A stretch of 64,000 bases of DNA from Mycobacterium simulans. Its GTDB lineage: Bacteria > Actinomycetota > Actinomycetes > Mycobacteriales > Mycobacteriaceae. Location of the stretch: assembly GCF_900232995.1 (NCBI RefSeq), contig NZ_OCVX01000004.1:196614-260613 (forward strand), given 5' to 3'. The translations under genes and the position numbers were made by a program. Under the pieces are notes generated by a model. It was not told the DNA's origin. It was given only the letters and a program-made list of their open reading frames with translations, and did not search any database. Below, one piece after another: positions 19,074-27,339 of the stretch (position 1 is its first letter; every line of letters starts with the position of its first letter).

Positions 19074-19822
19074 CAGTGGGCCTCTCGGCGGGCTACCGAA
19101 TACAGGTAGCTGTCGGTGAAACCCTCGGCGGCCAACACATCGCCGACAACGATGACGGCGGTCTTGGTGATGTTGGCGTCGTGCATCTGTGTGGCGATAT
19201 CGCCCAAGCTGCCGCGCAGTACGGTTTCCTGTGGCCAGCTAGCGAAAGCCACTACTGCCGTTGGTGTTTCGGGTTTGTAGCCGGTGCCGAGTAGCTGCGG
19301 GACGATGGTGTCGATCTGGGCTGCGGCCAGGTGCAACACCAAGGTGGCGCCGGATCGGGCGAGGTTGGAGAGGTCTTCGCCGGGCGGCATCGGCGTCGAT
19401 AGGGTGGCTACTCGGGTTAGCGTGACGGTCTGCGCAACTCCCGGGACGGTGAGCTCACGTTTGAGCACCGCAGCGGCTGCGGCGAAAGCCGGTACGCCCG
19501 GGACGATTTCGTAGTTGATGCCTAAGGCGTCAAGTCTTCGGCACTGCTCGGCCAGTGCGCTATACACCGACGGGTCACCGGAATGCAACCGGGCCACATC
19601 GAGGTTGGCGGCGTCGGCGGCCGCGAACTCGGCGACGATCTGGTCAAGCGTCAACGGGCCGGTGTCGATGATTTTGGCGTCGGATGGACAGTGCGCCAAC
19701 AGGTCTTTCGGCATGATCGAACCCGCATACAGGCACACCGGGCAGGTTTCGAGGAGCCGTTGGCCGCGCACCGTGATCAGGTCGGCGGCGCCTGGGCCCG
19801 CTCCGATGAAGTAGACCGTCAC
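19073..19822 (-). CDS. cobM: Precorrin-4 C11-methyltransferase CobM
   Basis: This is a tetrapyrrole methylase of 249 residues. VYFIGAGPGAADLITVRG is the N-terminal SAM-binding loop, LHSGDPSVYSA the second conserved loop, and CLYAGSIMP is specific to CobM/CbiF. It methylates C-11 of precorrin-4. The GTG at 19822 is chosen because it overlaps the cobL stop as GTGA and fits the known start (MTVYFIGAG). An ATG at 19840 would add six residues inside cobL. It is translationally coupled on both sides. Confidence 0.94.
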   Translation of the reverse strand: MTVYFIGAGPGAADLITVRGQRLLETCPVCLYAGSIMPKDLLAHCPSDAKIIDTGPLTLDQIVAEFAAADAANLDVARLHSGDPSVYSALAEQCRRLDALGINYEIVPGVPAFAAAAAVLKRELTVPGVAQTVTLTRVATLSTPMPPGEDLSNLARSGATLVLHLAAAQIDTIVPQLLGTGYKPETPTAVVAFASWPQETVLRGSLGDIATQMHDANITKTAVIVVGDVLAAEGFTDSYLYSVARREAH

Positions 19823-20991
19823 CGCTTGGTCACCGTCCACTGGGTGACCGGCAGCTGCGGGCGCCAGCCGGTGAAGCCGCCGAGCGGTTCGCCGTGGTAG
19901 TGCTGGAAGCGCTTGAGTGCACCTTCATATCGCGAATGCGCTTGCGCAAGAATGGCTTCCGATTCAACGGTGACCGCGTTGGCAACCAGGTGTCCACCCG
20001 CGAGCAGGTTGTCGAGACAAGCATCCAACAGACCCGGCTGGGTAATGCCGCCGCCGACGAAAATGACGTCAGGTTTTGCGGCGCCCTCGAATTGTTCAGG
20101 CGCTTCGCTCCGCACATCGATGCTTACGCCGGAGGCGGCGGCATTGAATCCGATGTTGCGGCGGCGGTGCTCGTTGCGTTCGAATGCCACCGCGCTACAG
20201 CCCGGCCAGCTCCGACACCACTCGACGGCGATGCTGCCCGAGCCCGCGCCAACATCCCAGAGTCGCTGTCCCGGCCGCGGCGCCAGCGCCGCGAGGGTCA
20301 CCGCCCGGATCCCGTGTTTGGTGATCTGCCCGTCGTTGACGAATGCGTCGTCGGGCAATGTCCTCAGGAGCTCGTCTGGCAGATAGCGGACAGCGATCAC
20401 GTTCAGATCGTCGACGTTTGTGGGGGTACTGTCGGCCCAATCCCGCGCGGTGCCGTCGCGTCTGCGTTCGCTGGGACCGCCGAGCTGTTCGAGCACGCTG
20501 AGCTGAGAATCACCGCGTCCGTAGGCGTTAAGCAACACCGCCAGCGCCTTCGGTGTGGTGCGGTCGCTCGATAAGACGATCGCCTGGCCGCCGCGGCGCA
20601 CCGCGGTGGCCGGTTGCGCCGTAACCAGGCTGATCACCTCGGTGTCGTGGACGTTCCAGCCCATTCGGGCACAGGCCAGGGTCACCGCCGACACGTGCGG
20701 TAGCACGCGGACCTTCTTAGCACCGAAGATGCGGATCAGGCTGCCGCCGATGCCGTGCAACAGCGGGTCTCCGCTGGCTACCACGTGGATGTCGGCTCCA
20801 TCCGGATCCAGCGTTTGTAGGGCGGGCAGCATGGGTGACGGCCATTCGCGGCGCTCCGGGGTTACGGTGCCGTCGAGCAGGTCGAGTTGCCTCTTTGAGC
20901 CGTAAACTACCGCGGCTCTTTGCAATTCGGACTTTGCGGTCTGCGAGATTCCTGGCATCCCGTCGGCGCCGATACCAACGACGATGATCAT
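19819..20991 (-). CDS. cobL: Precorrin-6Y C5,15-methyltransferase (decarboxylating) CobL
   Basis: This 390-residue fusion has a CbiE-like tetrapyrrole methylase in the first half (VVGIGADGMPG, VASGDPLLHG, VLPHVSAVTLACARMGW) and a CbiT-like SAM methyltransferase in the second half (about residue 225 on: DVGAGSGSIAVEW, VFVGGGI). It methylates C-5 and C-15 and removes the acetate side-chain carboxyl of precorrin-6B. The ATG overlaps the stop of the upstream SDR gene by 4 bases, and the stop overlaps cobM. The four genes therefore form a tight operon. Confidence 0.95.
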   Translation of the reverse strand: MIIVVGIGADGMPGISQTAKSELQRAAVVYGSKRQLDLLDGTVTPERREWPSPMLPALQTLDPDGADIHVVASGDPLLHGIGGSLIRIFGAKKVRVLPHVSAVTLACARMGWNVHDTEVISLVTAQPATAVRRGGQAIVLSSDRTTPKALAVLLNAYGRGDSQLSVLEQLGGPSERRRDGTARDWADSTPTNVDDLNVIAVRYLPDELLRTLPDDAFVNDGQITKHGIRAVTLAALAPRPGQRLWDVGAGSGSIAVEWCRSWPGCSAVAFERNEHRRRNIGFNAAASGVSIDVRSEAPEQFEGAAKPDVIFVGGGITQPGLLDACLDNLLAGGHLVANAVTVESEAILAQAHSRYEGALKRFQHYHGEPLGGFTGWRPQLPVTQWTVTKR

Positions 20992-21752
20992 CGCGGCATC
21001 CTGCGCCAGACGAACTGCGGCAGGAGCTTGAGGGTGAAGAACATGGGTCGCAATGCCCAGGGGATCCAGACGGTGCGCCGCCCCTTGACCAGCGCACGCG
21101 CGGTGGCCGCCGCTACCTGCTCGGGCGTGCTGGACAGCGGTGCTGGTGCCATGCCTGCCGTCATGCGTCCGATGACGAATCCCGGACGGGAGATGAGGAG
21201 CCTCACGCCGGTGCCGTACAGCGCGTCGGCCAAGCCGTTGGCGAAGCCGTCCAGCCCGGCCTTCGCCGATCCGTAGACATAGTTGGCGCGGCGCACCCTG
21301 ATGCCTGCGACCGAGGAGAACACCACCAGTGACCCTTTGTGGGCCGTGCGCATCGCCGCCGCCAGATGTGTGAGCAGGCTGACCTGAGCGACGTAGTCGG
21401 TGTGCACGATGGCGACAGCATGATAGGCATCGGTTTCGGCGCGGGCCTGGTCACCGAGGATCCCGAAGGCCAGGACCGCGATGCCGATGGGGCCGTGCTC
21501 GGCGATGATCGAGGCGACCAGCGGCCCGTGTGAGGCCAGGTCGTCGGCGTCGAATTCGGTGGTGTGCACTTTTGAGGCGCCGGCGGCGTGCAGGTCGGCG
21601 ACTTGTTCGTGTAGCTGATCGGCCTGCCGAGCAGCCAGGACCACCGTCGCCCCGGGAGCCAGGCGTCGCGCCAGTTCGGCGCCGATCTCGCTGCGACCGC
21701 CGAAAATTACTACCGGACCTGCGCCCGTGTCGTCCACGGCTGCGATTATCAC
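20988..21752 (-). CDS. Short-chain dehydrogenase/reductase (Rv2073c homologue)
   Basis: This is a 254-residue classical SDR. The nucleotide-binding loop is GGRSEIGAELA (a GGRSEIG variant of TGxxxGxG), the catalytic Ser is in VVFSSVAG (about residue 145), and the YxxxK pair is in YVYGSAKAG. The GGRSEIG loop resembles DprE2-type reductases, but the substrate cannot be read from the sequence. It is the first gene of the minus-strand cob operon and overlaps cobL by 4 bases. The GTG start lies only 20 bp from the divergent gene at 21773, so the two share a very short promoter region. Confidence 0.9.
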   Translation of the reverse strand: MIIAAVDDTGAGPVVIFGGRSEIGAELARRLAPGATVVLAARQADQLHEQVADLHAAGASKVHTTEFDADDLASHGPLVASIIAEHGPIGIAVLAFGILGDQARAETDAYHAVAIVHTDYVAQVSLLTHLAAAMRTAHKGSLVVFSSVAGIRVRRANYVYGSAKAGLDGFANGLADALYGTGVRLLISRPGFVIGRMTAGMAPAPLSSTPEQVAAATARALVKGRRTVWIPWALRPMFFTLKLLPQFVWRRMPR

Positions 21753-21772
21753 CTGCGCTAGCGTGAGGAGCG

Positions 21773-22183
21773 ATGGCGAATACCACTACGCGGCTCAGTG
21801 ACGACGCGTTGGCGTTTCTCTCCGAACGCCATCTGGCCATGCTGACCACGCTGCGGACCGATGGTTCGCCGCATGTCGTCGCGGTGGGCTTCACCTTCGA
21901 TCCCAAGACCCACATCGCCCGGGTAATCACCACCGGCGGCTCGCAGAAGGCGGTCAATGCCGATCGCGGCGGGATCGCCGTGCTCAGCCAGGTCGATGGC
22001 GCGCGGTGGCTCTCGCTTGAGGGCAAGGCCAGCGTTAACAAGGAGATCGACGCCGTCCGCGACGCCGAGCTGCGCTACGCCCAGCGCTATCGCACCCCTC
22101 GGGCCAACCCTCGGCGAGTCGTCATCGAGGTCGAGGTCGAACGGGTGCTGGGGTCGTCGGATCTGCTGGACCGGGGTCAGTAG
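21773..22183 (+). CDS. PPOX-fold F420-dependent biliverdin reductase (Rv2074 homologue)
   Basis: This 136-residue protein has the split beta-barrel fold of the pyridoxamine-phosphate-oxidase superfamily: HLAMLTTLRTDGSPHVVAVG near residues 20-40, FDPKTHIARV near 42-51, and the KAVNADR segment. Its M. tuberculosis homologue Rv2074 was first thought to be a PNP oxidase and later shown to reduce biliverdin with F420H2. GAGGAG upstream of the ATG is a strong ribosome binding site. It is divergent from the SDR-cobLMK operon. Confidence 0.9.
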   Translation: MANTTTRLSDDALAFLSERHLAMLTTLRTDGSPHVVAVGFTFDPKTHIARVITTGGSQKAVNADRGGIAVLSQVDGARWLSLEGKASVNKEIDAVRDAELRYAQRYRTPRANPRRVVIEVEVERVLGSSDLLDRGQ

Positions 22184-22288
22184 TCGGCTCCTTTTCGCGC
22201 CCACTCTTGGTGGGGAACTTTTGCTGTCAGAAGCCGACTACCTGAATGCGTGGCAAAGCGGATTTCGGACAACCTGAAAGGAACGATC

Positions 22289-22450
22289 TTGACCGCTAAG
22301 ACCAGGAGAACTCGGCCGACAACTCGGGTGCTGTTTGCGGTGCTGGCCGCGACGTTCGTCGCTACGGTACTGACGAGCTGTGCACAATTGGAACAATTGC
22401 ATGACCAGTTCCACCAGGTCTTCCCACACCCCGCGGGGATGCCGCAGTAA
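22289..22450 (+). CDS. Small predicted lipoprotein
   Basis: The TTG at 22289 has GAAAGGA 4-10 bp upstream and is preferred over a GTG at 22250, which lacks one. The product of 53 residues has a basic N-terminus (KTRRTRPTTR), a hydrophobic stretch (VLFAVLAATFVATVL) and a lipobox LTSC. Only about 23 residues would remain after cleavage (AQLEQLHDQFHQ ...). Its 3' end is 6 bp from the convergent stop of the next gene. Function is unknown. The signal peptide and lipobox make it more credible than its size alone. Confidence 0.6.
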   Translation: MTAKTRRTRPTTRVLFAVLAATFVATVLTSCAQLEQLHDQFHQVFPHPAGMPQ

Positions 22451-22456
22451 GTCTGG

Positions 22457-23902
22457 TTACTGCTCGGGCCTGGTCGTGTAGCGCACCCACACGCCGCCGG
22501 CGGTCTCGGCTACCGCACGCAGACGGGCGTTCTGGTCTCCCGTTCTTGGCAGCGTGAAGTTCGATCCTGCCGCAGCGCAGGCTGACGAAGCCCCTGTGAA
22601 CGGCACACTCGGCGTCACGGTCCACGTGCCGGTCGGGCTCTGGCAAGCCGCAGGGTGGGCGTCCGTGCATTGAGCGGCGATCCAGCGGCCGTCGGCTCCC
22701 TGCAGGGTGCAGGTTCCGGCTCCCGCGCGCGGTTCGTCCGGTGCCCAGCTCCATAGGGACGCCTGGATGCGCCCGTCCTCGGGCAGCAGCTGGTCGAAGC
22801 CGAACAGGTTGACACCGCAATCGGTCATCGCCTGCACCTTCGGCGGGGTGAGCGCCGCTGGATTGGCCGGCGGCCGGAGCGGAGTCGACAGGGCCCCGAA
22901 CAACGTGGAGTCCTCGTAGTAGCGGACTAGTTTGGATGCGTAGACGGCATTGCCGTAGGTGGCATCGCACGCCGGGTAGGGCTGGTAGTTGGGGGTCGAG
23001 CCGCTCTCGACCTCGAGGTTGTTCCAGTCGAAGACGTCGCCCGCCCACCCCGGCACACAGTTGCTGACAAGGATCACCTGCGCGTTGGATGTGCGGATGT
23101 CGTCACGCGACGCGTCTAGCGGAACGGGGACGCAGCCGTTGGCGGCGCGTCGGGTTTGGTCAGGACGGTAGATGAGGCTTTCGCCGTCCGGGCGCCTTAG
23201 TCCGGCTTCCAGGGAGGCGACCACCGACGCGTAGGCGGCCGGGTCCTTCAACTGGTCCTCGAGGTAGAGCAGGATGACCTCGTCGGTGTGGTCAGGTGCA
23301 TTAAGCCAGGTGGCGACCTCCGACAGCACCTTTGCGAGGGTTGGCTCGGTGGTGCAGCCCAGGTTCGCCTTGTCCGGTCCAAGACCGTGGCACACGGTGA
23401 CATCTTGCGCGCCGAGGCGCTCGAGCCGTCGGATGTAGTGCAGGTCCAGTTCGATGCTGCGGACATCGATATCTAATTGTTGGGTCAGCGTCAGTTGCTG
23501 GTTTGAATCGACGTGCGACACGGTGAGCGATTCGGCGACGCTGTTGAACGAGTTGTGGGTGCCGAGCCACTGAGTATCCCTGAGCGGCAACGGGTTTCCG
23601 AGCCTGTACTGAAATTGCGCGGTGCGGTGTACCCATGACCGTAGGTAAGCGTCACGTGCCGCTTGGGTGACCCGGTGGGCCAACGGAATGGTGCAGCTTG
23701 TATCGGCTATGCCGGCGCGCCGGCACTCTGCGGCGATTGCGTCGGCGCCCTTGCCGAGCGCGACGCAGGGAATCGCGATCGGGCTGATGGCGTCGCAGGG
23801 TGCCGTCGGCGAGGTATCGGCTGCCGTCGGTGTGGCCGGCGTTATGACGACCGCGAACACGCTTACGACGACTGCGCTCTGCAGCCATCGGGCGCGGGGC
23901 AT
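22457..23902 (-). CDS. Exported PI-PLC X-like / lectin-like envelope protein (Rv2075c homologue)
   Basis: This 481-residue protein has a signal peptide (RARWLQSAVVVSVFAVVI). The central part has features of the phosphatidylinositol phospholipase C X-domain barrel: TQWLGTHNSFNS (about residue 115), QQLDIDVRSIELDLHY (about 150), and VCHG. The C-terminal about 130 residues have paired cysteines and Trp-rich motifs (ASLWSWAPDEPR) like a carbohydrate-binding module. The ATG at 23902 is chosen because the signal peptide begins there; an in-frame ATG at 24055 adds 51 residues without protein-like character. Substrate and activity are unknown. Confidence 0.87.
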   Translation of the reverse strand: MPRARWLQSAVVVSVFAVVITPATPTAADTSPTAPCDAISPIAIPCVALGKGADAIAAECRRAGIADTSCTIPLAHRVTQAARDAYLRSWVHRTAQFQYRLGNPLPLRDTQWLGTHNSFNSVAESLTVSHVDSNQQLTLTQQLDIDVRSIELDLHYIRRLERLGAQDVTVCHGLGPDKANLGCTTEPTLAKVLSEVATWLNAPDHTDEVILLYLEDQLKDPAAYASVVASLEAGLRRPDGESLIYRPDQTRRAANGCVPVPLDASRDDIRTSNAQVILVSNCVPGWAGDVFDWNNLEVESGSTPNYQPYPACDATYGNAVYASKLVRYYEDSTLFGALSTPLRPPANPAALTPPKVQAMTDCGVNLFGFDQLLPEDGRIQASLWSWAPDEPRAGAGTCTLQGADGRWIAAQCTDAHPAACQSPTGTWTVTPSVPFTGASSACAAAGSNFTLPRTGDQNARLRAVAETAGGVWVRYTTRPEQ

Positions 23903-24298
23903 GCGGGCTAGGTTCGCATGTCCACGCGCGTGAATCGAGAGATGTTGTAGAAGTGTTGCGATTATTTGTTGGATCCGCGAGAGACGAGCGGAAATGTCGA
24001 CGCAGACCTCGATGCTTAACGCTATCGCATTTCGTCTCGGGATTCCTTGTGACACTGGCTAACCAACCGCCGTGTCACCTTCCGACGCACCGCCCCAGAC
24101 AACCGCATCCCCGATCGTCGCCCGCGGACCTTCAGGTTGAGCCCACGTGATGAATTGCGCGACGAAAAACCAGCGGTTAACCTCGCCAGAGCTCATGTCA
24201 GGGGCGCGATGCCGCGCCCACCTCGGAGTCACGTGTCAGGACCGGATCGCTTGGCGCCGCTGCGATATCGAGGCCTTGATACTCGGAGAGGGGAAGCG
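23903..24298. other. Divergent intergenic region
   Basis: This stretch of 396 bp separates the minus-strand PI-PLC-like gene from the plus-strand DUF2563 gene and must hold both promoters. I see no RNA gene, repeat or convincing coding sequence. The in-frame extension upstream of 24299 is rich in Arg and Pro and has no family resemblance. Confidence 0.5.
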
Positions 24299-24613
24299 AT
24301 GTTCGTCGACATGGGATTACTCCGCTCCGGAGCCCAAGAGTCGCATCACGCCGGTGGTCACGCACATGACGGAGTCAGCCGCCTGACGCGCGGGCCGCAA
24401 CTACCGACAATGTTCGGCGATTTCGCCGCGGCCGCGGCATTTCACGACGCGGTCATTGCAGCACAAGCCCACCATGTGCGAACGTTGGACGCCAACAAGG
24501 AAGCGCTTACCTCACTCGGTGACAAGGCGGCAGCCGCCGCAACGGAATTCGCCGATATGGACGAACGTAACGCCGCGTTACTACGGGTGGTGCGGTGCGA
24601 CTCCAATACATAA
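24299..24613 (+). CDS. DUF2563-family protein (Rv2078-like)
   Basis: The ATG at 24299 follows GGAGAGGGGAAG and begins the conserved MFVDMGLLRSGA motif. An upstream in-frame start at 24137 gives an implausible basic leader. The 104-residue protein is rich in His and Ala (ESHHAGGHAHDGV), then predicted helical (FAAAAAFHDAVIAAQAHH ... LTSLGDKAAAAATEFADMD). The size and helical character recall small WXG100-like partners of ESX-associated proteins. It overlaps the next gene by 19 bp, so the two are probably translated together. Molecular function is unknown. Confidence 0.82.
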   Translation: MFVDMGLLRSGAQESHHAGGHAHDGVSRLTRGPQLPTMFGDFAAAAAFHDAVIAAQAHHVRTLDANKEALTSLGDKAAAAATEFADMDERNAALLRVVRCDSNT

Positions 24614-25998
24614 GCATTCCGCGGCTAATCGCCGAAGCGGGCGGCGACCCTTGGGCAATTGACAGAAGTCTCCAAAGTGGTCGACCAGCACAGATTTCGG
24701 ACCTGGCTCAGGCATTTCACGATGCGGGTCGATGCAGCACCGAGGCTAATAGTGCGTTTGATGAGGCACGCCGGCGCTTCGAAGCGTCCTGGAATCGAGA
24801 GAACGGTGATCACCCGATCAATGACTCCGCCGAAGTCGAGCGCATCACGAGATCGCTGGGTATGCAATCCGAGCAGTTGCCCAAGATCGCGATTGATTTA
24901 GAGAACATCGCGGCGGCTCTCGCCGAAACGCAACACACCTCAGGCGTTTTGATCTCGACCTTGGAGACACAACTACAAGACCTCGACAGGCAACTCGGTG
25001 AAGCGCTCGACCTGGAGAACAGCGGCCACCTCAGTGCGGTTGAAAGATCGATAATCGATCAAAGGATCTCCGCCCTCGAGCATCAAGCCATCGGTGACAC
25101 GAATGCAACCCTGGTTCAGATCCAGTCAATACGCACCGGCTACTCGGACTATCTACAAAAGTCGCTGGCTACCCTTCGAGTCGATGGCTACGACCAGGCG
25201 CCCATCGGGGATCTTGACGCGTCCGGGTCACCATCCAAGGCTGAACCAGAAGGCAACAGGCGGCAGAACCAGATCGAAGCCTTTACAAAGGTTTTCGGCC
25301 GACAACCGAGTTCAGCGGCCGACTGGGAGACGGCTGCGGCCCTGGACCCACATAGCTACGATCCGAAGAACGGTGGTGTGCCTGCCAACATCGTCGTCGG
25401 CCGGATCGAACCAGTGCCCGGCCAAGGCGTGGTGCGGACAAACCTCTTCATTCCGGGCCGAGCGGTGTTAGACCCCCAAGCCGATATACCGCCGTACCAC
25501 AACAATCTTGGTGACAATCGAGGGTTCTCTCCCACAGCTGGGCCGGAGGCATCGAGGGTGTCAATTTATGTCGATTACGAGAACGGCATCATAGTGGCCA
25601 GGCAAAACCCTTCAATCGACGAAAAGACCGGTCAGATTCGAGCCGGGACACCCACAATCTCGGCGGTGCAACGCAGCAACGGATCCGTCATGATCAAATA
25701 CAGTGCGGCCGATCCGTTCTCACCAGGCGGCGAAGCGCCTGCAAAGGCCCTCTCATTCGATGTGAACGGGACTATCGTCATTGAGCCGACGGCAGCAGGG
25801 CCTCGCGTAGGTGGAACCGTGACAAATTTTCCAGCAATCGAGATTTACAGCGATCGGCCTGGAGCAAGTACGACAACGCTCGCGCAGGCATGGCCTCACC
25901 GCCAGTTGTTGATAAGAGCCAGTTCGTGGATGGCGCTCTCGGACCTGCAGCGGGTCTTTGGTGGCACAAGCCGATCGGAGACCAAGCTCTTGAGTTAG
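24595..25998 (+). CDS. Rv2079-like conserved hypothetical protein, probably frameshifted near its 3' end
   Basis: The GTG at 24595 overlaps the DUF2563 gene. The first 210 residues are mostly helical with heptad-like stretches (LENIAAALAETQHTSGVLIS). Residues from about 230 form a beta-rich domain (KVFGRQPSSAADWETAAAL, GVVRTNLFIPG, YVDYENGIIVARQNPS, TNFPAIEIYSDRPG) that I recognise only as a conserved mycobacterial domain of unknown function. In this frame the protein ends with about 35 residues of unlikely sequence after QAWP. The natural-looking continuation lies in another frame (see 25890-26192), implying a single-base deletion near 25893. It may be an inactive allele or a sequencing error. 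Confidence 0.7.
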   Translation: MRLQYISIPRLIAEAGGDPWAIDRSLQSGRPAQISDLAQAFHDAGRCSTEANSAFDEARRRFEASWNRENGDHPINDSAEVERITRSLGMQSEQLPKIAIDLENIAAALAETQHTSGVLISTLETQLQDLDRQLGEALDLENSGHLSAVERSIIDQRISALEHQAIGDTNATLVQIQSIRTGYSDYLQKSLATLRVDGYDQAPIGDLDASGSPSKAEPEGNRRQNQIEAFTKVFGRQPSSAADWETAAALDPHSYDPKNGGVPANIVVGRIEPVPGQGVVRTNLFIPGRAVLDPQADIPPYHNNLGDNRGFSPTAGPEASRVSIYVDYENGIIVARQNPSIDEKTGQIRAGTPTISAVQRSNGSVMIKYSAADPFSPGGEAPAKALSFDVNGTIVIEPTAAGPRVGGTVTNFPAIEIYSDRPGASTTTLAQAWPHRQLLIRASSWMALSDLQRVFGGTSRSETKLLS

Positions 25999-26192
25999 GG
26001 TTTAACGATCAGTATCCGGCTCCCAAAGTTCCCGCACTTCCCCATCCTGGACACGGTCCATCGGCAGCGCCAATCGCTCCGCCGCTCGTCGCGACGCCAC
26101 CGGGCACCTACCCACTGGGGACGCCTGACAACCCGCCCCAGATAGGTATTCATGATCCGGTTGTTATGCTGCCGCCGCTGCTGCCACGATAA
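25890..26192 (+). pseudogene. Displaced C-terminal segment of the 24595 gene
   Basis: This frame, not in phase with the upstream gene, encodes PPVVDKSQFVDG, GPAAGLWWHKPIGD and LELGFNDQY, then a Pro-rich tail (PLGTPDNPPQIGIHDPVV). It is well-formed protein sequence without its own ribosome binding site. Adding one base near 25893 joins it smoothly to QAWP of the upstream frame, giving one protein of about 532 residues. It is best read as the true 3' end of that gene. Confidence 0.7.
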
Positions 26193-26216
26193 AATCTCCG
26201 TTTGGGTAAGGATTGG

Positions 26217-26519
26217 ATGAAAGAACCAGTCGACTGGATACGAGCAACGTTTACCGGGGCAATCGCCGGTGGATTTCTGTGGGCGATTATAGCCAAGGCC
26301 ATGTCAGTCATTGAACACGGACATATATCGACACGGTTCTTTTACACTTTTGTTTCTCAAACATCTCTAGCTATTGTTGCTGTGGGCGTAATTCTATTCT
26401 TCTGTACCAGAACATCGTTTTGGCGAACGTTAGCGCTCGGAGTTATCCTGGCACCACTCACGGGCTGGTCAATATTGCTCGTCATTACCGTATTCTTTGT
26501 TATCCCTTCCAGCAGATGA
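26217..26519 (+). CDS. Small integral membrane protein
   Basis: The ATG at 26217 has AAGGA 4 bp upstream; an in-frame TTG at 26202 is less likely. The 100-residue protein has three hydrophobic segments (about residues 12-32, 42-62 and 70-94) separated by short polar loops. It has no recognisable family. It and the next small membrane gene (6 bp downstream) follow the Rv2079-like gene on the same strand. The base composition is clearly more AT-rich than in the core genes, suggesting accessory origin. Confidence 0.65.
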   Translation: MKEPVDWIRATFTGAIAGGFLWAIIAKAMSVIEHGHISTRFFYTFVSQTSLAIVAVGVILFFCTRTSFWRTLALGVILAPLTGWSILLVITVFFVIPSSR

Positions 26520-26525
26520 GCTGAT

Positions 26526-26789
26526 ATGGCAACACCATCCGGTTATCAAAGCCCTTTCGACCACGCTCGAAAACGACCTGTCCAACTCCTCGCGGGCCTG
26601 TTCGTTGGCGTACTATCAACGATGCTTACAATAGGCTACTTCTGGTTCTTTGCGCCGATTTTTCCTCTCTTTCTATGCGGACTTACGATGGCCTTCAAGC
26701 GCACAACCGCATTCTCGGTAGGCGCATTTGCAGCGTTTTTTGGCGTGTTTGTATTCGTGGCAGTGCTTGCTGTGTTGTATTTTGTGTAA
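26526..26789 (+). CDS. Small integral membrane protein
   Basis: This 87-residue protein has a short basic N-terminus (DHARKRPVQ) and two or three hydrophobic segments (LLAGLFVGVLSTMLTIGYFW, then FPLFLCGLTMAF and FGVFVFVAVLAVLYFV). It starts 6 bp after the preceding membrane-protein gene, so the two are probably co-transcribed. Family and function are unknown. Its place beside a toxin-immunity region makes a role in toxin secretion or protection possible, but nothing in the sequence shows it. Confidence 0.62.
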   Translation: MATPSGYQSPFDHARKRPVQLLAGLFVGVLSTMLTIGYFWFFAPIFPLFLCGLTMAFKRTTAFSVGAFAAFFGVFVFVAVLAVLYFV

Positions 26790-27115
26790 CTGCAGAAAAC
26801 AGGCGAATAAGTTATTGTGGTGTGAAAATCGCAAGACATATACACAGCATGTGGCGCTATCAAAGCTACCGGGGACACGCCAAGATGTCGCCTTACAGGC
26901 CGCCGCCGTCGCGGAGCCGCAGTACTTTGCGTTGTGATCAATTCGTCGCATCTGTTTGCGGTTCGACACCTTCGATCCCGAGACCCATATCGTTCGAATG
27001 GGACAACTGCCTGCCCGCAAAGCCGCGTCAATGCGAAATCGCAGCACACTAGGCGGCGATTATCTAGCTCAGATGTTGACAGACAAGATCCATCAATCGC
27101 GGCTCAGCCGTCTTG
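26790..27115. other. Gene-free stretch with a possible relic of a PPOX-type gene
   Basis: No intact gene is supported here. Bases about 26955-27055 on plus encode FDPETHIVRM followed by a KAASMRNR-like segment. The first ten residues match FDPKTHIARV of the biliverdin-reductase-like gene at 21773 at 7 positions, and the underlying bases are also similar. No start, ribosome binding site or continuing domain surrounds it, so if real it is a decayed fragment. Confidence 0.3.
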
Positions 27116-27318
27116 CTACTTGTTCGTACTCGGTACCTGAAGTATCATCCCAAACTTCGGCGAGATTTGTGTCGGTCGGTCTGTTGGGGCCACGGCATCT
27201 ACTTGTTGCTGGAACTCATCGAATAGTCTACGCGCGCGGGCTAACTCAGCTTCTGTTGGCGGAGTAACGCCCGCTTCTTCGGGTGTAAAAAAATCTTTCC
27301 GGCGATTTCCTTGCTCAT
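27116..27318 (-). pseudogene. Small unknown gene interrupted at a 7-base homopolymer
   Basis: On minus, GGAG lies 5 bp upstream of the ATG at 27318, which opens MSKEIAGK. The frame then runs into a T7 tract (A7 at 27287-27293 on plus) and terminates soon after. The next frame continues with well-formed sequence: FFTPEEAGVTPPTEAEL, ARARRLFDEFQQQVDA and a stop at 27116. One extra T in the tract would give an uninterrupted protein of about 67 residues. It lies 21 bp downstream of the Imm35-like gene, in the same orientation. The family is not recognised. Confidence 0.55.
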
Positions 27319-27339
27319 TGACGCTCCGACCATTTATTG

